Below are positions 10,841-20,533 of a DNA stretch of 35,748 nt, piece by piece (the stretch's first letter is position 1; each line of letters begins with the position of its first letter). The translations under genes were made by a program, and so were the position numbers. The DNA comes from an uncultured Chlorobiaceae bacterium. GTDB taxonomy: Bacteria > Bacteroidota > Chlorobiia > Chlorobiales > Chlorobiaceae. Location of the stretch: positions 1 through 35,748 of the forward strand of contig CAIXCO010000321.1 in assembly GCA_903917955.1 (NCBI GenBank). The letters are read 5' to 3'. The notes under the pieces were generated by a model. That model did not search any database and had not been told where the DNA came from. It worked only from the letters and a program-made list of their open reading frames with translations.

Positions 10841-11344
10841 ATGGAACTCTATCTGACAGGCATTATCCTCAAGCCGAAAGGGTTGAAGGGTGAGGTGAAG
10901 GTGGAGCCGATTACGGACTTCCCTGAAAGTTTTCTCTCTCGAAAGGAGTATTACGCAGGGGTGTCCGTCGATTCGGTTGAGCGGCTGAAGGTACAAAAAG
11001 CCGTTCTTGGTGGAGGGTTTGCATGGTTGTTCTTTGAAGGGGTTGACAGCATGGAAAAAGCTGAAATGCTTTCGGGCTGGAAACTCTTTATTGAAGAGAG
11101 TCAACTTTTGCCACAGCCGCATGACCGGGCCTATCTTCATGAGATAATCGGGATGAAGGTTCTTGACCGCACGCGAAATGAGGTTGGCGTCATTACCAAT
11201 GTTCTTGACATGCCGGCACATGAGGTGTATGAAGTGCTGGTTGGTCAAAAAAAGATTCTGGTGCCGGCTATAGAGCAGTTTGTTGAGGAGTTTAATCTTC
11301 TTGAACAGTACATTGTTGTGCCGAGATTTGATGAATTCCTGTAA
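10841..11344 (+). CDS. rimM: 16S rRNA processing protein RimM
   Basis: GIILKPKGLKGEVKVEPITDFPE, PRC-like C-terminus (VLVGQKKILVPAIEQFV), and rpsP-rimM-trmD-rplS synteny. Confidence 0.95.
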   Translation: MELYLTGIILKPKGLKGEVKVEPITDFPESFLSRKEYYAGVSVDSVERLKVQKAVLGGGFAWLFFEGVDSMEKAEMLSGWKLFIEESQLLPQPHDRAYLHEIIGMKVLDRTRNEVGVITNVLDMPAHEVYEVLVGQKKILVPAIEQFVEEFNLLEQYIVVPRFDEFL

Positions 11345-11385
11345 ATGGTAGTGCCTGAAAACTTTTTCGAAACAATTCTCAGCTT

Positions 11386-12096
11386 ATGAGTGCAATAAGG
11401 ATTGATGTCATTTCCGTCATTCCCGGTTTTTTTGATTCACCGCTTACCAATGGATTGTTAGGCATTGCAAGTCGAAAAAACCACGCGGAGATTCATCTTC
11501 ATAACCTGCACGACTATGGACTGGGCAAGTACAAGCAGGTTGATGATTCGCCTTTTGGTGGTGGAGCTGGAATGGTGCTTCGTCCAGAGCCAGTATTTAC
11601 ATGTATAGAGGCACTTAAGGCTGAAAGAGAGTATGATGAGGTGATTTTTTTTTCACCGGATGGGGAGCTGTTTGAGCAGTCTATGGCAAACAGGTTTTCA
11701 AGGACGCAAAACCTGATTCTTCTCTGCGGCCATTACAAGGCGCTGGATGAAAGAGTCCGTCAGAATTTGATTACCATGGAGATATCCATTGGTGATGTTG
11801 TTGTTTCAGGCGGGGAGATACCGGCACTGTTTTTTATGGACGCTCTCGTGAGGGTTATTCCTGGTGTTCTTGGTGACAGTGAGTCGGCGCTGACCGACTC
11901 TTTTCAAACAGGAATCCTTGATTGTACCTATTACACCCGTCCAGCGGAATTCAGGGGAATGAAGGTGCCTGAAGTTTTACTGAAAGGTCACCACAGCAAT
12001 ATTGAGCAGTGGCGAAGCGAAAATGCTCTTGAGAGAACACGTGAGCGCCGACCGGATCTTCTTGGTCGAGATGGTTTAGAGTTAAAGAACAAATAA
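11386..12096 (+). CDS. trmD: tRNA (guanine-N1)-methyltransferase TrmD
   Basis: [44 protein letters not shown] and [30 protein letters not shown]. Confidence 0.98.
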   Translation: MSAIRIDVISVIPGFFDSPLTNGLLGIASRKNHAEIHLHNLHDYGLGKYKQVDDSPFGGGAGMVLRPEPVFTCIEALKAEREYDEVIFFSPDGELFEQSMANRFSRTQNLILLCGHYKALDERVRQNLITMEISIGDVVVSGGEIPALFFMDALVRVIPGVLGDSESALTDSFQTGILDCTYYTRPAEFRGMKVPEVLLKGHHSNIEQWRSENALERTRERRPDLLGRDGLELKNK

Positions 12097-12115
12097 CGTA
12101 AATAGCACAGTTGTC

Positions 12116-12478
12116 ATGGATCAGTTAATCAGGTTGGTTGAAGCCACTCAGGCAGTTACAGATTTTCCGGAAATTAATCCGGGTGATACCGTCAAGATTC
12201 AGTTGAAGGTTATTGAGGGCGAAAAGGAGAGACTTCAGGCTTTTGAAGGTGTCGTTATCAGTGATCGTGGTGCTGGCGGCAACAAAACCATCACCGTTCG
12301 CAAAATTTCTCATGGTGTTGGTGTTGAACGCATTATTCCGGTCAACTCTCCCAACATTGAGAGTGTTACGGTTGTCAAGCACGGCAAGGCAAGAAGGGCA
12401 AAGCTGTTCTACTTGCGCAAACGTACAGGCAAGGCCGCATTGAAAGTCAAGGAACGCAAGATTGTAGAGAAGGTTTAA
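12116..12478 (+). CDS. rplS: 50S ribosomal protein L19
   Basis: [68 protein letters not shown]. Confidence 0.98.
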   Translation: MDQLIRLVEATQAVTDFPEINPGDTVKIQLKVIEGEKERLQAFEGVVISDRGAGGNKTITVRKISHGVGVERIIPVNSPNIESVTVVKHGKARRAKLFYLRKRTGKAALKVKERKIVEKV

Positions 12479-12489
12479 GCTTTTTTTCT

Positions 12490-12523
12490 TACGCACCTTT
12501 GCGGGAAGCTGCAATGGTGCGTA
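12490..12523. repeat. 8-bp perfect inverted repeat overlapping a candidate start codon of the downstream glycosylase
   Basis: TACGCACC (12490-12497) and GGTGCGTA (12516-12523). A candidate ATG lies at 12514-12516. Confidence 0.6.
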
Positions 12524-13380
12524 GTTTATCATTTTACCCAATGAGATTGGAGTTGAACGGCCAGAGTATTGGACTTTTCCGCAACAAGATTTTTGATTTT
12601 TACCGGCTGAACCAAAGGAGCTTTCCCTGGAGGGGGAGTACTGACCGCTATGCTGTCATGATCAGCGAGATTATGCTTCAGCAGACGCAGGCAGAAAGGG
12701 TGGTTCCAAAGTATGAGGCATGGCTGCAACATTTCCCTGATGTAGCAACTCTTGCATCAGCTCAGCTTAAAGAGGTACTTGCACTGTGGAGCGGTCTCGG
12801 CTATAACTCAAGGGCTGTTCGGTTGCATCGCTCTGCCTCCATCATTGTGGATCGTTTTGGAGGGGTTGTTCCCCCAACGCCCGAACTCCTGAAAACACTT
12901 CCTGGTATAGGTGAGTATACCTGCCGATCTATTCCTGTTTTTGCTGATAATTTTGATGCTGCCGCTGTTGACACCAACATTCGCCGTATCATGATCCATG
13001 AGTTTATGCTTTCGGAAGATATTTCGACCGTTAATCTTCAACAGGCGGCCGAAACTGTGCTGCCCCTGGGTCGTAGTCGTGAGTGGCATAATGCTCTGAT
13101 GGATTACGGCGCACTGTTGCTCACCAGTAAACGGAGCGGAATCCGGTCACTTGGCCGACAGTCAAAGTTTCATGGTTCAAAACGGTGGTACCGAGGTCGG
13201 CTTGTGCATGATCTCGTTCGTTCAGAAGTTCTTTTTCTCGAAGAGATTAAGGAGAGATACGGCGATTGCTCATGGAATCTTGATGAAATTATTGATGATC
13301 TCATCGCTGAGGGAGTGGTTGAACAATCAAAAAGCGCCGCTTCCGACGCTTTTCACTTCCTTAAAATAAAGGGAAGTTGA
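12514..13380 (+). CDS. MutY-like HhH-GPD DNA glycosylase lacking the [4Fe-4S] cluster motif
   Basis: ISEIMLQQTQAERVVPKYEAWL, LWSGLGYNSRAVRLH, LPGIGEYTCRSI and VDTNIRRIM (HhH-GPD Asp). Start ambiguous (12499 TTG, 12514 ATG or 12541 ATG). Only two Cys in the whole ORF. Confidence 0.85.
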   Translation: MVRSLSFYPMRLELNGQSIGLFRNKIFDFYRLNQRSFPWRGSTDRYAVMISEIMLQQTQAERVVPKYEAWLQHFPDVATLASAQLKEVLALWSGLGYNSRAVRLHRSASIIVDRFGGVVPPTPELLKTLPGIGEYTCRSIPVFADNFDAAAVDTNIRRIMIHEFMLSEDISTVNLQQAAETVLPLGRSREWHNALMDYGALLLTSKRSGIRSLGRQSKFHGSKRWYRGRLVHDLVRSEVLFLEEIKERYGDCSWNLDEIIDDLIAEGVVEQSKSAASDAFHFLKIKGS

Positions 13381-13403
13381 TTGTATGGGGTCACCCGCCC
13401 ACG

Positions 13404-15236
13404 TTATTCTGTATTATAAACCATGTTGAGGGTGTTGTAGACCTTGTCGATCTCGGCAGAATAGCGCACGGTAATCGCCTTGCGTTTAAGCTTCATGGTT
13501 GGGGTCATGTGGTCGTTTTCAATGGTAAATGCGGTTTCGACCAGAAGGAACTTGCGCACCTTTTCATGAGTGGCAAGCTGCCGAGAAACAGTGCGGATGA
13601 GCTTTTCAAAAATCTGTAGAACAGCTTTGTTTTCAATAAGCTCTTTGTTTGTAGCAGCAACAACTCCTTCAGCAACAGTAAACTCCTTAAGCTTGTTGAA
13701 GTCAGGCACAATAAGGGCGATCAGAAAAGGTCTTTTTTCGCCAATGACAATGACCTGGTCGACATAAGGGCTATCGGAAATCAGCTCCTCAATCGGCATT
13801 GGTGCAATATTTTTACCGCCGGAGGTAACGATGATATGTTTTTTCCTGTCGGTTATTTTCAGATAACCATCCCGGTCAATAACTCCAATGTCGCCGGTGT
13901 AGAACCATCCATCCTTAATCACTTCACGAGTGGCCGCCTCATCCTTCCAGTACCCTTTCATGATATTGGGGCCCTTCAGCAGTATCTCTCCATCCTCAGC
14001 AATCTTGACTTCAACGTTGTTGACCGCAGGCCCCACAGTGCCATACTTGATCTTTTCGGGACGATTGACATGAGTTACCGGTGAGGTTTCAGTCAGACCG
14101 AACCCTTCGAGTATCCGGATATCGAGCGCCTGAAAAAATTCGCCTACTTTTTGTGGCAAAGCGGCTCCCCCTGAAACGAAATAGCGCAACCTCCCGCCGA
14201 ACTTGCTTTTGATTTTGCTGTAGACAAGCTTTTCGGCCAGGGCATGCTGCATGGAGAGAAGTTGTTGTGCCCTGCCTTTTTCATTGATCTCTTTGTGATA
14301 TTTTTCTCCCGTCTTCAGTGCCCAGAAAAAGATTTTCTGCTTTATGGTACTTTGGGTTGAAATCTGCTTGAGTATGCTCATTTTGATGCGGTCAAACAGT
14401 CTCGGGACGGTAAAGATGATGGTTGGCCGGGCCTCACTCATGTTCAGCGAAATCGTTTCAACACTTTCGGCCAGATAGATGGTTGCTCCACAGGCAAAAA
14501 GCAGGTAATAACCACCGGTTCGCTCGTATGCATGGGAGAGAGGCAGGAATGAGAGTCCACAATCAGAATTGTCAAGCCGAATGACTGAGGAGCATGATTT
14601 GACGTTTTCACAGATATTGCGATGCGTGAGCATCACCCCTTTCGGAACTCCCGTTGTGCCTGACGTGTAGATGATGGTGGCAACATCCTCGGGTTCGACA
14701 ACGGTTCCATCAAGGAGCCACGGTTTCTCTTCAAGAATTTTATCGCCCATCGCCTTGGCCTGGTTCAGGTCAAGAACATCTTCTACAGCCTCCTCCAGGC
14801 GGTTCATGACCACCACAAGGGTCAACTCCGGCAGGTTCTGCCAGATTGAAAGGATTTTTCCAAGCTGAAGCATGTTGGAGACAATAATGGCCTTTGCGTT
14901 GCAGTTGTTGAGAATGTACTCAATCTGGTTGGCTGGCAGGGAGGGGTAGAGCGGCACATTGATTGCGCCTATATTCAGGATAGCCATATCGGAAAGATAC
15001 CATCCGGGTCTGTTTTCCGAAAGAATGGCAACCCGCTCTTTTGGAGTGACACCATGGTGTTTCAGAAATGCCGAGAGAGTGTGAACATCACGCTCAAAAG
15101 CATCATAAGAGATGGGTTCATACACCCCATTGATCTTCCTTGCGATTGGAAATTTTGACTCCTGCCCTTTGAAATGGTGGAAAACAGAGGAGAAGAGCTC
15201 TGGTAATGTCTGGAAGTCAGGATTAATAAGTCCCAT
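13404..15236 (-). CDS. AMP-forming acyl-CoA synthetase (long-chain-fatty-acid--CoA ligase-like)
   Basis: [90 protein letters not shown]. Confidence 0.93.
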   Translation of the reverse strand: MGLINPDFQTLPELFSSVFHHFKGQESKFPIARKINGVYEPISYDAFERDVHTLSAFLKHHGVTPKERVAILSENRPGWYLSDMAILNIGAINVPLYPSLPANQIEYILNNCNAKAIIVSNMLQLGKILSIWQNLPELTLVVVMNRLEEAVEDVLDLNQAKAMGDKILEEKPWLLDGTVVEPEDVATIIYTSGTTGVPKGVMLTHRNICENVKSCSSVIRLDNSDCGLSFLPLSHAYERTGGYYLLFACGATIYLAESVETISLNMSEARPTIIFTVPRLFDRIKMSILKQISTQSTIKQKIFFWALKTGEKYHKEINEKGRAQQLLSMQHALAEKLVYSKIKSKFGGRLRYFVSGGAALPQKVGEFFQALDIRILEGFGLTETSPVTHVNRPEKIKYGTVGPAVNNVEVKIAEDGEILLKGPNIMKGYWKDEAATREVIKDGWFYTGDIGVIDRDGYLKITDRKKHIIVTSGGKNIAPMPIEELISDSPYVDQVIVIGEKRPFLIALIVPDFNKLKEFTVAEGVVAATNKELIENKAVLQIFEKLIRTVSRQLATHEKVRKFLLVETAFTIENDHMTPTMKLKRKAITVRYSAEIDKVYNTLNMVYNTE

Positions 15237-15377
15237 CAGTGCAAGGTTTTTGTTGGTGACAAGAGCCTGTAACAGGGTGAACCGCCTGGCATTTCACCAG
15301 GGTATCATGAGCTGGTTGTATGGCACGATCGCGACAATTTCAATGATTAACAAATATTTAACCATACATTCTTATCT

Positions 15378-16493
15378 TTGCAAATGGTGAAAATGAGTTT
15401 TGAATGTTTTTTTAGCCCTCTCTCCCTATTATTTATGCAATTGACGAAAAAATCCGGCAGTACCCTGGCTGGTTATATTGGTCTTGGCCTCGGAATTGTC
15501 TTGGTTGTGTTTCAGTTTCGCCAAATCGACTTCGGTGGCGTGATTGATCGGATCTCGTCAATCGGCTTTTCCTCGGTCGTTATTCTCTTGCCCTTTCTTG
15601 CGCTTCATCTTCTGGAAACGTTTGCATGGATAAAAGTATTCCCTCCAAGCATAATGGCAATATCGTTTTCAAAGTTGCTGAAGATACAGTTTATAGCAGA
15701 AACCATATCGATGACGCTTCCTGCAGGGGTCGCAGTGGGTGAACCTCTTCGTCCTTTTCTTTGTCACCGTTTTATTGGAATCCCTCTTCCTGCCGGGGTT
15801 GCAAGTGTTGCTGTACGTAAACTCATGCTTGGTGTGGCACAGGGGCTTTATACCATTATTGGAGCCATCGCCGGTTTTTCGCTTCTGCAGACGGTTCCCA
15901 TTCCGATATTTCCTTTTGGTGTACTTGGTTACATTATGGTTGGAGCGGGCATAATTATTTTTCTTGTTTTTCTTTTTTTGCTTTTTCTTTTACTTAATGG
16001 AAACGCCGCCCAGAATGTGCATAGACTCTTGATGTTGGTACCATTCAAAAAGGTGAAAACATGGTTGCTTGACAGGGAGAGGGGATTTCTTGACACCGAC
16101 GAGGAGTTGAAGAGTTTTGACGCGCATGTTGGAAGGCTACTTTTTGTGTTGCTCATTTATATTCTTGCCTGGTTCATGCTTGCAATTGAGAGTTACATCA
16201 TACTGCAATTGCTTGGCGTTCCACTCTCTTTTTTGGAGGTGCTTGCCATGGATACGGCAATTACGATGCTCCGCGTCCTCTTTTTTTTCATCCCGTCAGG
16301 ACTCGGAGTGCAGGAGTTGGGGTATCGGCTTTTTTTTCAGGCGCTCGGTGTGCATGATGTTGCTGATTATGGTGCATTTGTGCTTTTGAGGCGCTTCAAG
16401 GAACTTCTCTGGTACAGTTTTGGTTACGGTGTCATGTTTTTTTCAGGGGTTCATTTGCGTGATGCAGAAGGGGTGAAGAGCGGAGTGTTATGA
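15378..16493 (+). CDS. Polytopic membrane protein, UPF0104/lysylphosphatidylglycerol synthase TM-region (flippase-like) family
   Basis: Multiple hydrophobic segments, LPAGVAVGEPLRPFLCHR and FFFIPSGLGVQELGYRLFFQALGV, typical of the family. The start may be the internal ATG at 15435 (MQLTKKSG). Confidence 0.75.
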   Translation: MQMVKMSFECFFSPLSLLFMQLTKKSGSTLAGYIGLGLGIVLVVFQFRQIDFGGVIDRISSIGFSSVVILLPFLALHLLETFAWIKVFPPSIMAISFSKLLKIQFIAETISMTLPAGVAVGEPLRPFLCHRFIGIPLPAGVASVAVRKLMLGVAQGLYTIIGAIAGFSLLQTVPIPIFPFGVLGYIMVGAGIIIFLVFLFLLFLLLNGNAAQNVHRLLMLVPFKKVKTWLLDRERGFLDTDEELKSFDAHVGRLLFVLLIYILAWFMLAIESYIILQLLGVPLSFLEVLAMDTAITMLRVLFFFIPSGLGVQELGYRLFFQALGVHDVADYGAFVLLRRFKELLWYSFGYGVMFFSGVHLRDAEGVKSGVL

Positions 16494-17446
16494 AGAAGAA
16501 AGTGTTATTTATTTGCGGCTCGATGAACCAGACCACCCAGATGCATCAGATTGCCGGGTGTATGGCGGAGTATGACCAATATTTCTCATCGTTCTTCAGT
16601 GATGGCCTCCTTGGATCTGCAAGTGAGAGAGGATTGCTTGAGTTTACCATTATGGGTCGCAAGCGGTCGGAGCGTACGCTTGACTATCTTCGTCTCAACC
16701 AGTTGAAACTTGATATTGGTGGTTTTGCGCACGCTTATGACCTGGTGGTGACCTGTACTGACCTCATTGTCCCGAAACATATACGGCGAAAGAAAATTGT
16801 GCTGGTGCAAGAAGGTATGACTGAACCAGAAACAATCCTTTACCATCTTGCAAAAAACTTCCAGTGGATTCCTCGCTGGATTGCGGGCACTGCTACAACC
16901 GGACTCTCTGATGCTTATGAGAAGTTCTGTGTTGCCAGCGAAGGCTATCGTGATCTCTTTATCCGCAAGGGGGTGAGCCCGGCAAAGCTTGTGGTGACCA
17001 GCATTCCAAACTTTGACAATTGCGAAAAGTATCTCCTGAATGATTTTGGTCATCGTGATTATGTACTTGTTTGTACATCCGATAACCGTGAAACCTTTAT
17101 TTACGAGAATCGCGTCAAAAACATCCGAAAGTATCTTGAAATCGCCGATGGACGTCAGCTTCTTTTCAAACTGCATCCTAATGAAAATGTCTCAAGGGCG
17201 ACAAGGGAAATTGAACGCTACGCTCCGGATAGTCTTGTTTTCAGTGAAGGCAAAACTGAAGAGATGATAGCCAACTCCGTGATGCTGATTGCACAGTTTT
17301 CATCAACTATTTTTGTGGGCTCTGCTTTGAACAAGATTGTGCATTGCGGTCTCCACCCCGAAGAGTTACAATCGCTTACTCCGTTACAGAATAAATCAGC
17401 CGCAAGAAAAATTGCCGATGTTTGCCGGCAGGTGATTGAGGGTTGA
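16490..17446 (+). CDS. Uncharacterised GT-B-like transferase (CDP-glycerophosphotransferase/polysialyltransferase-like fold)
   Basis: VLVCTSDN...LLFKLHPNEN and SVMLIAQFSSTIFVGSALNKIVHC resemble C-domains of glycero/glycosyl-transferases. Overlaps the upstream gene by 4 bp. Confidence 0.5.
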   Translation: MKKKVLFICGSMNQTTQMHQIAGCMAEYDQYFSSFFSDGLLGSASERGLLEFTIMGRKRSERTLDYLRLNQLKLDIGGFAHAYDLVVTCTDLIVPKHIRRKKIVLVQEGMTEPETILYHLAKNFQWIPRWIAGTATTGLSDAYEKFCVASEGYRDLFIRKGVSPAKLVVTSIPNFDNCEKYLLNDFGHRDYVLVCTSDNRETFIYENRVKNIRKYLEIADGRQLLFKLHPNENVSRATREIERYAPDSLVFSEGKTEEMIANSVMLIAQFSSTIFVGSALNKIVHCGLHPEELQSLTPLQNKSAARKIADVCRQVIEG

Positions 17447-17467
17447 CAACACAACACAACTTTTTTT

Positions 17468-18181
17468 ATGTATAGCGTAGCAATCATTCCTGCAAGAGGC
17501 GGATCGAAAGGGTTGAAAGAGAAGAATATTTATCCCGTGGCAGGAAAACCGCTGCTGGCATGGACTGTTCTACAGGCATTTGCATCGGCAAGTATTGATA
17601 AAGTTTTTATCACCACTGACGACGAGGCCATAGCCAATGTCGCTTCAACGTACGGGGCGGAGGTGATTGTGCGCCCTCCGGAACTTGCTGGCGACAAGGC
17701 AAGCTCTGAATCGGCCATTTTGCATGCCGCAGGAGTTATTGAAAAAGAGTATGCCATGCCGATCAGTACGATTGTTTTTTTGCAGGCCACCTCCCCCTTG
17801 CGAAAACCTGATGATATTGACCGGGCCACAGAGCTTTTTCTTCAGGAAGGGGCCGATTCGCTGATTTCGGTCACCAGAGTCGATGATCTTACCCTGTGGG
17901 AATCACGGGCCGGAAAATGGGAGAGTGTCAATTTTGATTACCGTAATCGCGGGATGCGGCAGGATCGTCCAACGCAGTTCATTGAAAATGGCTCAATCTA
18001 TATTTTCAAGCCCGAAACCCTTCTTGCCTTTGGCAACAGAATCGGCGAAAAACTCTCCGCCTATGAAATGGAGTTTTGGCAGACATGGGAGATTGATACT
18101 CTTGAGGAGATAGATTTGATTGAGTATTACTTTTGTAAAAAAAACCTGGGCATTCAGGATAAAAATCAACAGAACCCTTAG
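17468..18181 (+). CDS. Acylneuraminate cytidylyltransferase-family (NeuA-type) CMP-sugar synthetase
   Basis: [48 protein letters not shown] and [14 protein letters not shown]. Confidence 0.88.
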   Translation: MYSVAIIPARGGSKGLKEKNIYPVAGKPLLAWTVLQAFASASIDKVFITTDDEAIANVASTYGAEVIVRPPELAGDKASSESAILHAAGVIEKEYAMPISTIVFLQATSPLRKPDDIDRATELFLQEGADSLISVTRVDDLTLWESRAGKWESVNFDYRNRGMRQDRPTQFIENGSIYIFKPETLLAFGNRIGEKLSAYEMEFWQTWEIDTLEEIDLIEYYFCKKNLGIQDKNQQNP

Positions 18182-18193
18182 ATCACTGTTTTT

Positions 18194-19324
18194 ATGAATT
18201 TTTTTTTATCCACCGATCTTGTTATCGGGGTTAACGAAGCGCTGAAGCTGAATGAGCATCTGGCACAATTATTGGTTAAAAAACCTGGCATTATCTACGA
18301 TGCCAACATAGCAGGAACGCTCTATTTTCAGGAGATTTTAAGGAACTTCACCTCTGCCTATCCCAATGCAGTCCTCTATTGCAACGATTTTGGCGGAGAG
18401 CCGACCTACACCTATCTTGAAACGGTGGCGGAGTTTTTCAGGGGCAATCCGCCGGACGCCATTGTGGCGATCGGTGGCGGAAGTACCCTCGATCTCGGAA
18501 AAGGGGTTGCCCTGCTTATGACCAACACTGTCCCGGCTCTTTCGCTCAAGGGATTCCCTTCCGGGGTAAATGATCCTCTACCGCTTGTAACGGTACCTTC
18601 ATTGCTCGGAAGCGGTGCTGAAATCAGCTATAATGCGGTCTTTATTGATGAGGTTGAGGGACGTAAACTTGGCATTAACAGTCGGAGAAATTTCCCGAAA
18701 AAGGCAGTTATTGATCCACAACTCTCAATGACCGCTCCTCTTGAAAGCGTTATTGCATCGGCTATGGACAGCCTTGTGCACTGCGTCGACAGTTTCGGCT
18801 CGATCAAACATACCGCATTGAGCAGGATTTATTCCGTCGAGGGGTTTCAGCGCACTTTTTATGCGTTGCAACAAAACCAGCTTGATCGGGCAGAGTCACG
18901 GCTTGACCTTGCCATTGGCAGTGTCTGCGGCACGGCTGCACTCATGAATTCCGGAGATGGGCCGACCAACGGATTTGCCTACTATCTTGGCGTCAAGCAC
19001 CGTGTGCCGCACGGCCTTGCGGGTGCAATCTTCCTAAAGGAGGTGATGCGCTACAATCATCTTCATGGGTATGAAAAATATGCCATTCTAAACCCCATGC
19101 GATCAACGCCGTCTCCAAAAGAGGCTACCATTGAGTTGCTTGAAGAGATGGATCAACTTTATCGGCAACTACAGATCCCTTCGCTTGTGCCTTACGGGTA
19201 TGGCAAAGGGAATGCCGCCGAATTTGCCCATAACGCCTCGGAAGCGCTGAAAGGCTCTTTTTCGGGCAATCCAGTTGGATTTACTGAAGAGTCGGCACTG
19301 GCAGTTGTTACTCAATTAACCTAA
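18194..19324 (+). CDS. Iron-containing alcohol dehydrogenase-family protein, KdnB-like (Kdo 8-oxidase candidate)
   Basis: AIGGGSTLDLGKGVALLMT, VTVPSLLGSGAEIS, KLGINSRRNFPKKAVIDPQL, AMDSLVHCVDSF and PHGLAGAIFLKEVMRYN. Located directly upstream of a KdnA-like aminotransferase. Confidence 0.65.
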   Translation: MNFFLSTDLVIGVNEALKLNEHLAQLLVKKPGIIYDANIAGTLYFQEILRNFTSAYPNAVLYCNDFGGEPTYTYLETVAEFFRGNPPDAIVAIGGGSTLDLGKGVALLMTNTVPALSLKGFPSGVNDPLPLVTVPSLLGSGAEISYNAVFIDEVEGRKLGINSRRNFPKKAVIDPQLSMTAPLESVIASAMDSLVHCVDSFGSIKHTALSRIYSVEGFQRTFYALQQNQLDRAESRLDLAIGSVCGTAALMNSGDGPTNGFAYYLGVKHRVPHGLAGAIFLKEVMRYNHLHGYEKYAILNPMRSTPSPKEATIELLEEMDQLYRQLQIPSLVPYGYGKGNAAEFAHNASEALKGSFSGNPVGFTEESALAVVTQLT

Positions 19325-19346
19325 AAAAAAGAGCGGGATACCTATT

Positions 19347-20504
19347 ATGGCGGGTGCAGAATTAATTGGACGTGAAGAATTGGCTGAAATACAGGAGCTT
19401 TTCAGCCGCGAAAAGGTCAATTTGTACCGTTACGGCGGAGGCAATTACAAAGCGAGGGAGTTTGAGGAGAAATTTGCCGCATGGATGGGGGTGAAGTATG
19501 CCCATGCAGTCTCTTCCGGCACAGCGGCGATCCACTGTGCCCTTGCAGGCGCCGGGATTGGGCCTGGTGATGAAGTGATCACAACAGCATGGACCTTTAT
19601 CGCTCCGGTTGAGGCCATAAGTGCGCTTGGTGCAGTGCCTGTGCCGGTTGAGCTTGATGAAACCTATCATCTTGACCCGCTGGAGGTTGAAAAGGCTATT
19701 ACACCAGCCACGAAGGCTGTGGTCGCAATTCCCATGTGGGCTTCACCAAAAATGGATGAGCTTTCTGCGCTTTGCCGCAAGCATGGCCTGATACTGATTG
19801 AGGATGCTGCACAGGCGCTCGGAGCAACCTATAAGGGGCAGAAGCTCGGCACCTTCGGAAGTGTTGCCTCATTCTCCTTTGATGCGGGCAAGACGCTCCA
19901 TACGGGTGAGGGTGGAATTATTGTGACTAACGACAAGGAGATCTATGACCGTGCAGCAGAGTTCTCTGACCACGGCCACATGCACCTGCCTGGGTTACCG
20001 AGGGGAAAAGATCCCCGACGCTCAAAAGGGCTGAATTTGCGCCTTAGTGAAGTGACGGCGGCCATCGGACTGGCCCAGCTTGCCAAAATTGAGACAATTC
20101 TTTCGAAATCAAGGGAGAACAAAAAGAAAATAAAGACGGCGATTTGTCATCTTGAGAACCTTCTGTTCAGGCCATTCAGTGATGAAGCGGGAGCACAGGG
20201 AGATACTCTCATTTTCAGGGTGAGGGATCGTGAAGCAGCGTTACAGTTTGAAGCACACCTCACGGAGTGCGGTTTTGGTACTAAAATTCTTCCTGAAGCG
20301 CTCGACTGGCATTTTGCTGGTGTCTGGGGCCACATCCTTGGAGAGTACGATCGCTATCGTGATGCTGATCTTGAAGCTCTCTGGCCAAAAACCGGTGTCA
20401 TGCTGCGCAGCAGTATCTGTTTGAATATTCCTGTGCTGATGGATGACGCAACGATTGAAAAGCTTGTTCAAGCCATTATTTCCGGTTCAAAAAAGATCGG
20501 ATAG
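19347..20504 (+). CDS. DegT/DnrJ/EryC1/StrS-family PLP aminotransferase, KdnA-like (Kdo8N transaminase candidate)
   Basis: AHAVSSGTAAIHCALAGAGIGPGDEVITTAWTFIAPVEAI, EDAAQALGATYKGQKLGTFGSVASFSFDAGKTLHTGEGG (PLP Lys), SDHGHMH and GLNLRLSEVTAAIGLAQL. WHFAGVWGH resembles KdnA as remembered. Confidence 0.75.
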   Translation: MAGAELIGREELAEIQELFSREKVNLYRYGGGNYKAREFEEKFAAWMGVKYAHAVSSGTAAIHCALAGAGIGPGDEVITTAWTFIAPVEAISALGAVPVPVELDETYHLDPLEVEKAITPATKAVVAIPMWASPKMDELSALCRKHGLILIEDAAQALGATYKGQKLGTFGSVASFSFDAGKTLHTGEGGIIVTNDKEIYDRAAEFSDHGHMHLPGLPRGKDPRRSKGLNLRLSEVTAAIGLAQLAKIETILSKSRENKKKIKTAICHLENLLFRPFSDEAGAQGDTLIFRVRDREAALQFEAHLTECGFGTKILPEALDWHFAGVWGHILGEYDRYRDADLEALWPKTGVMLRSSICLNIPVLMDDATIEKLVQAIISGSKKIG

Positions 20505-20533
20505 CGAGGAGGGGAGTCGTATGGATGGTATAC

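Noticed and set aside
15373-15380. TATCTTTG, matching the Bacteroidota -7 promoter consensus TAnnTTTG
   Set aside because: A single six-fixed-base match is expected many times by chance in this window, and no convincing -33 element was found.
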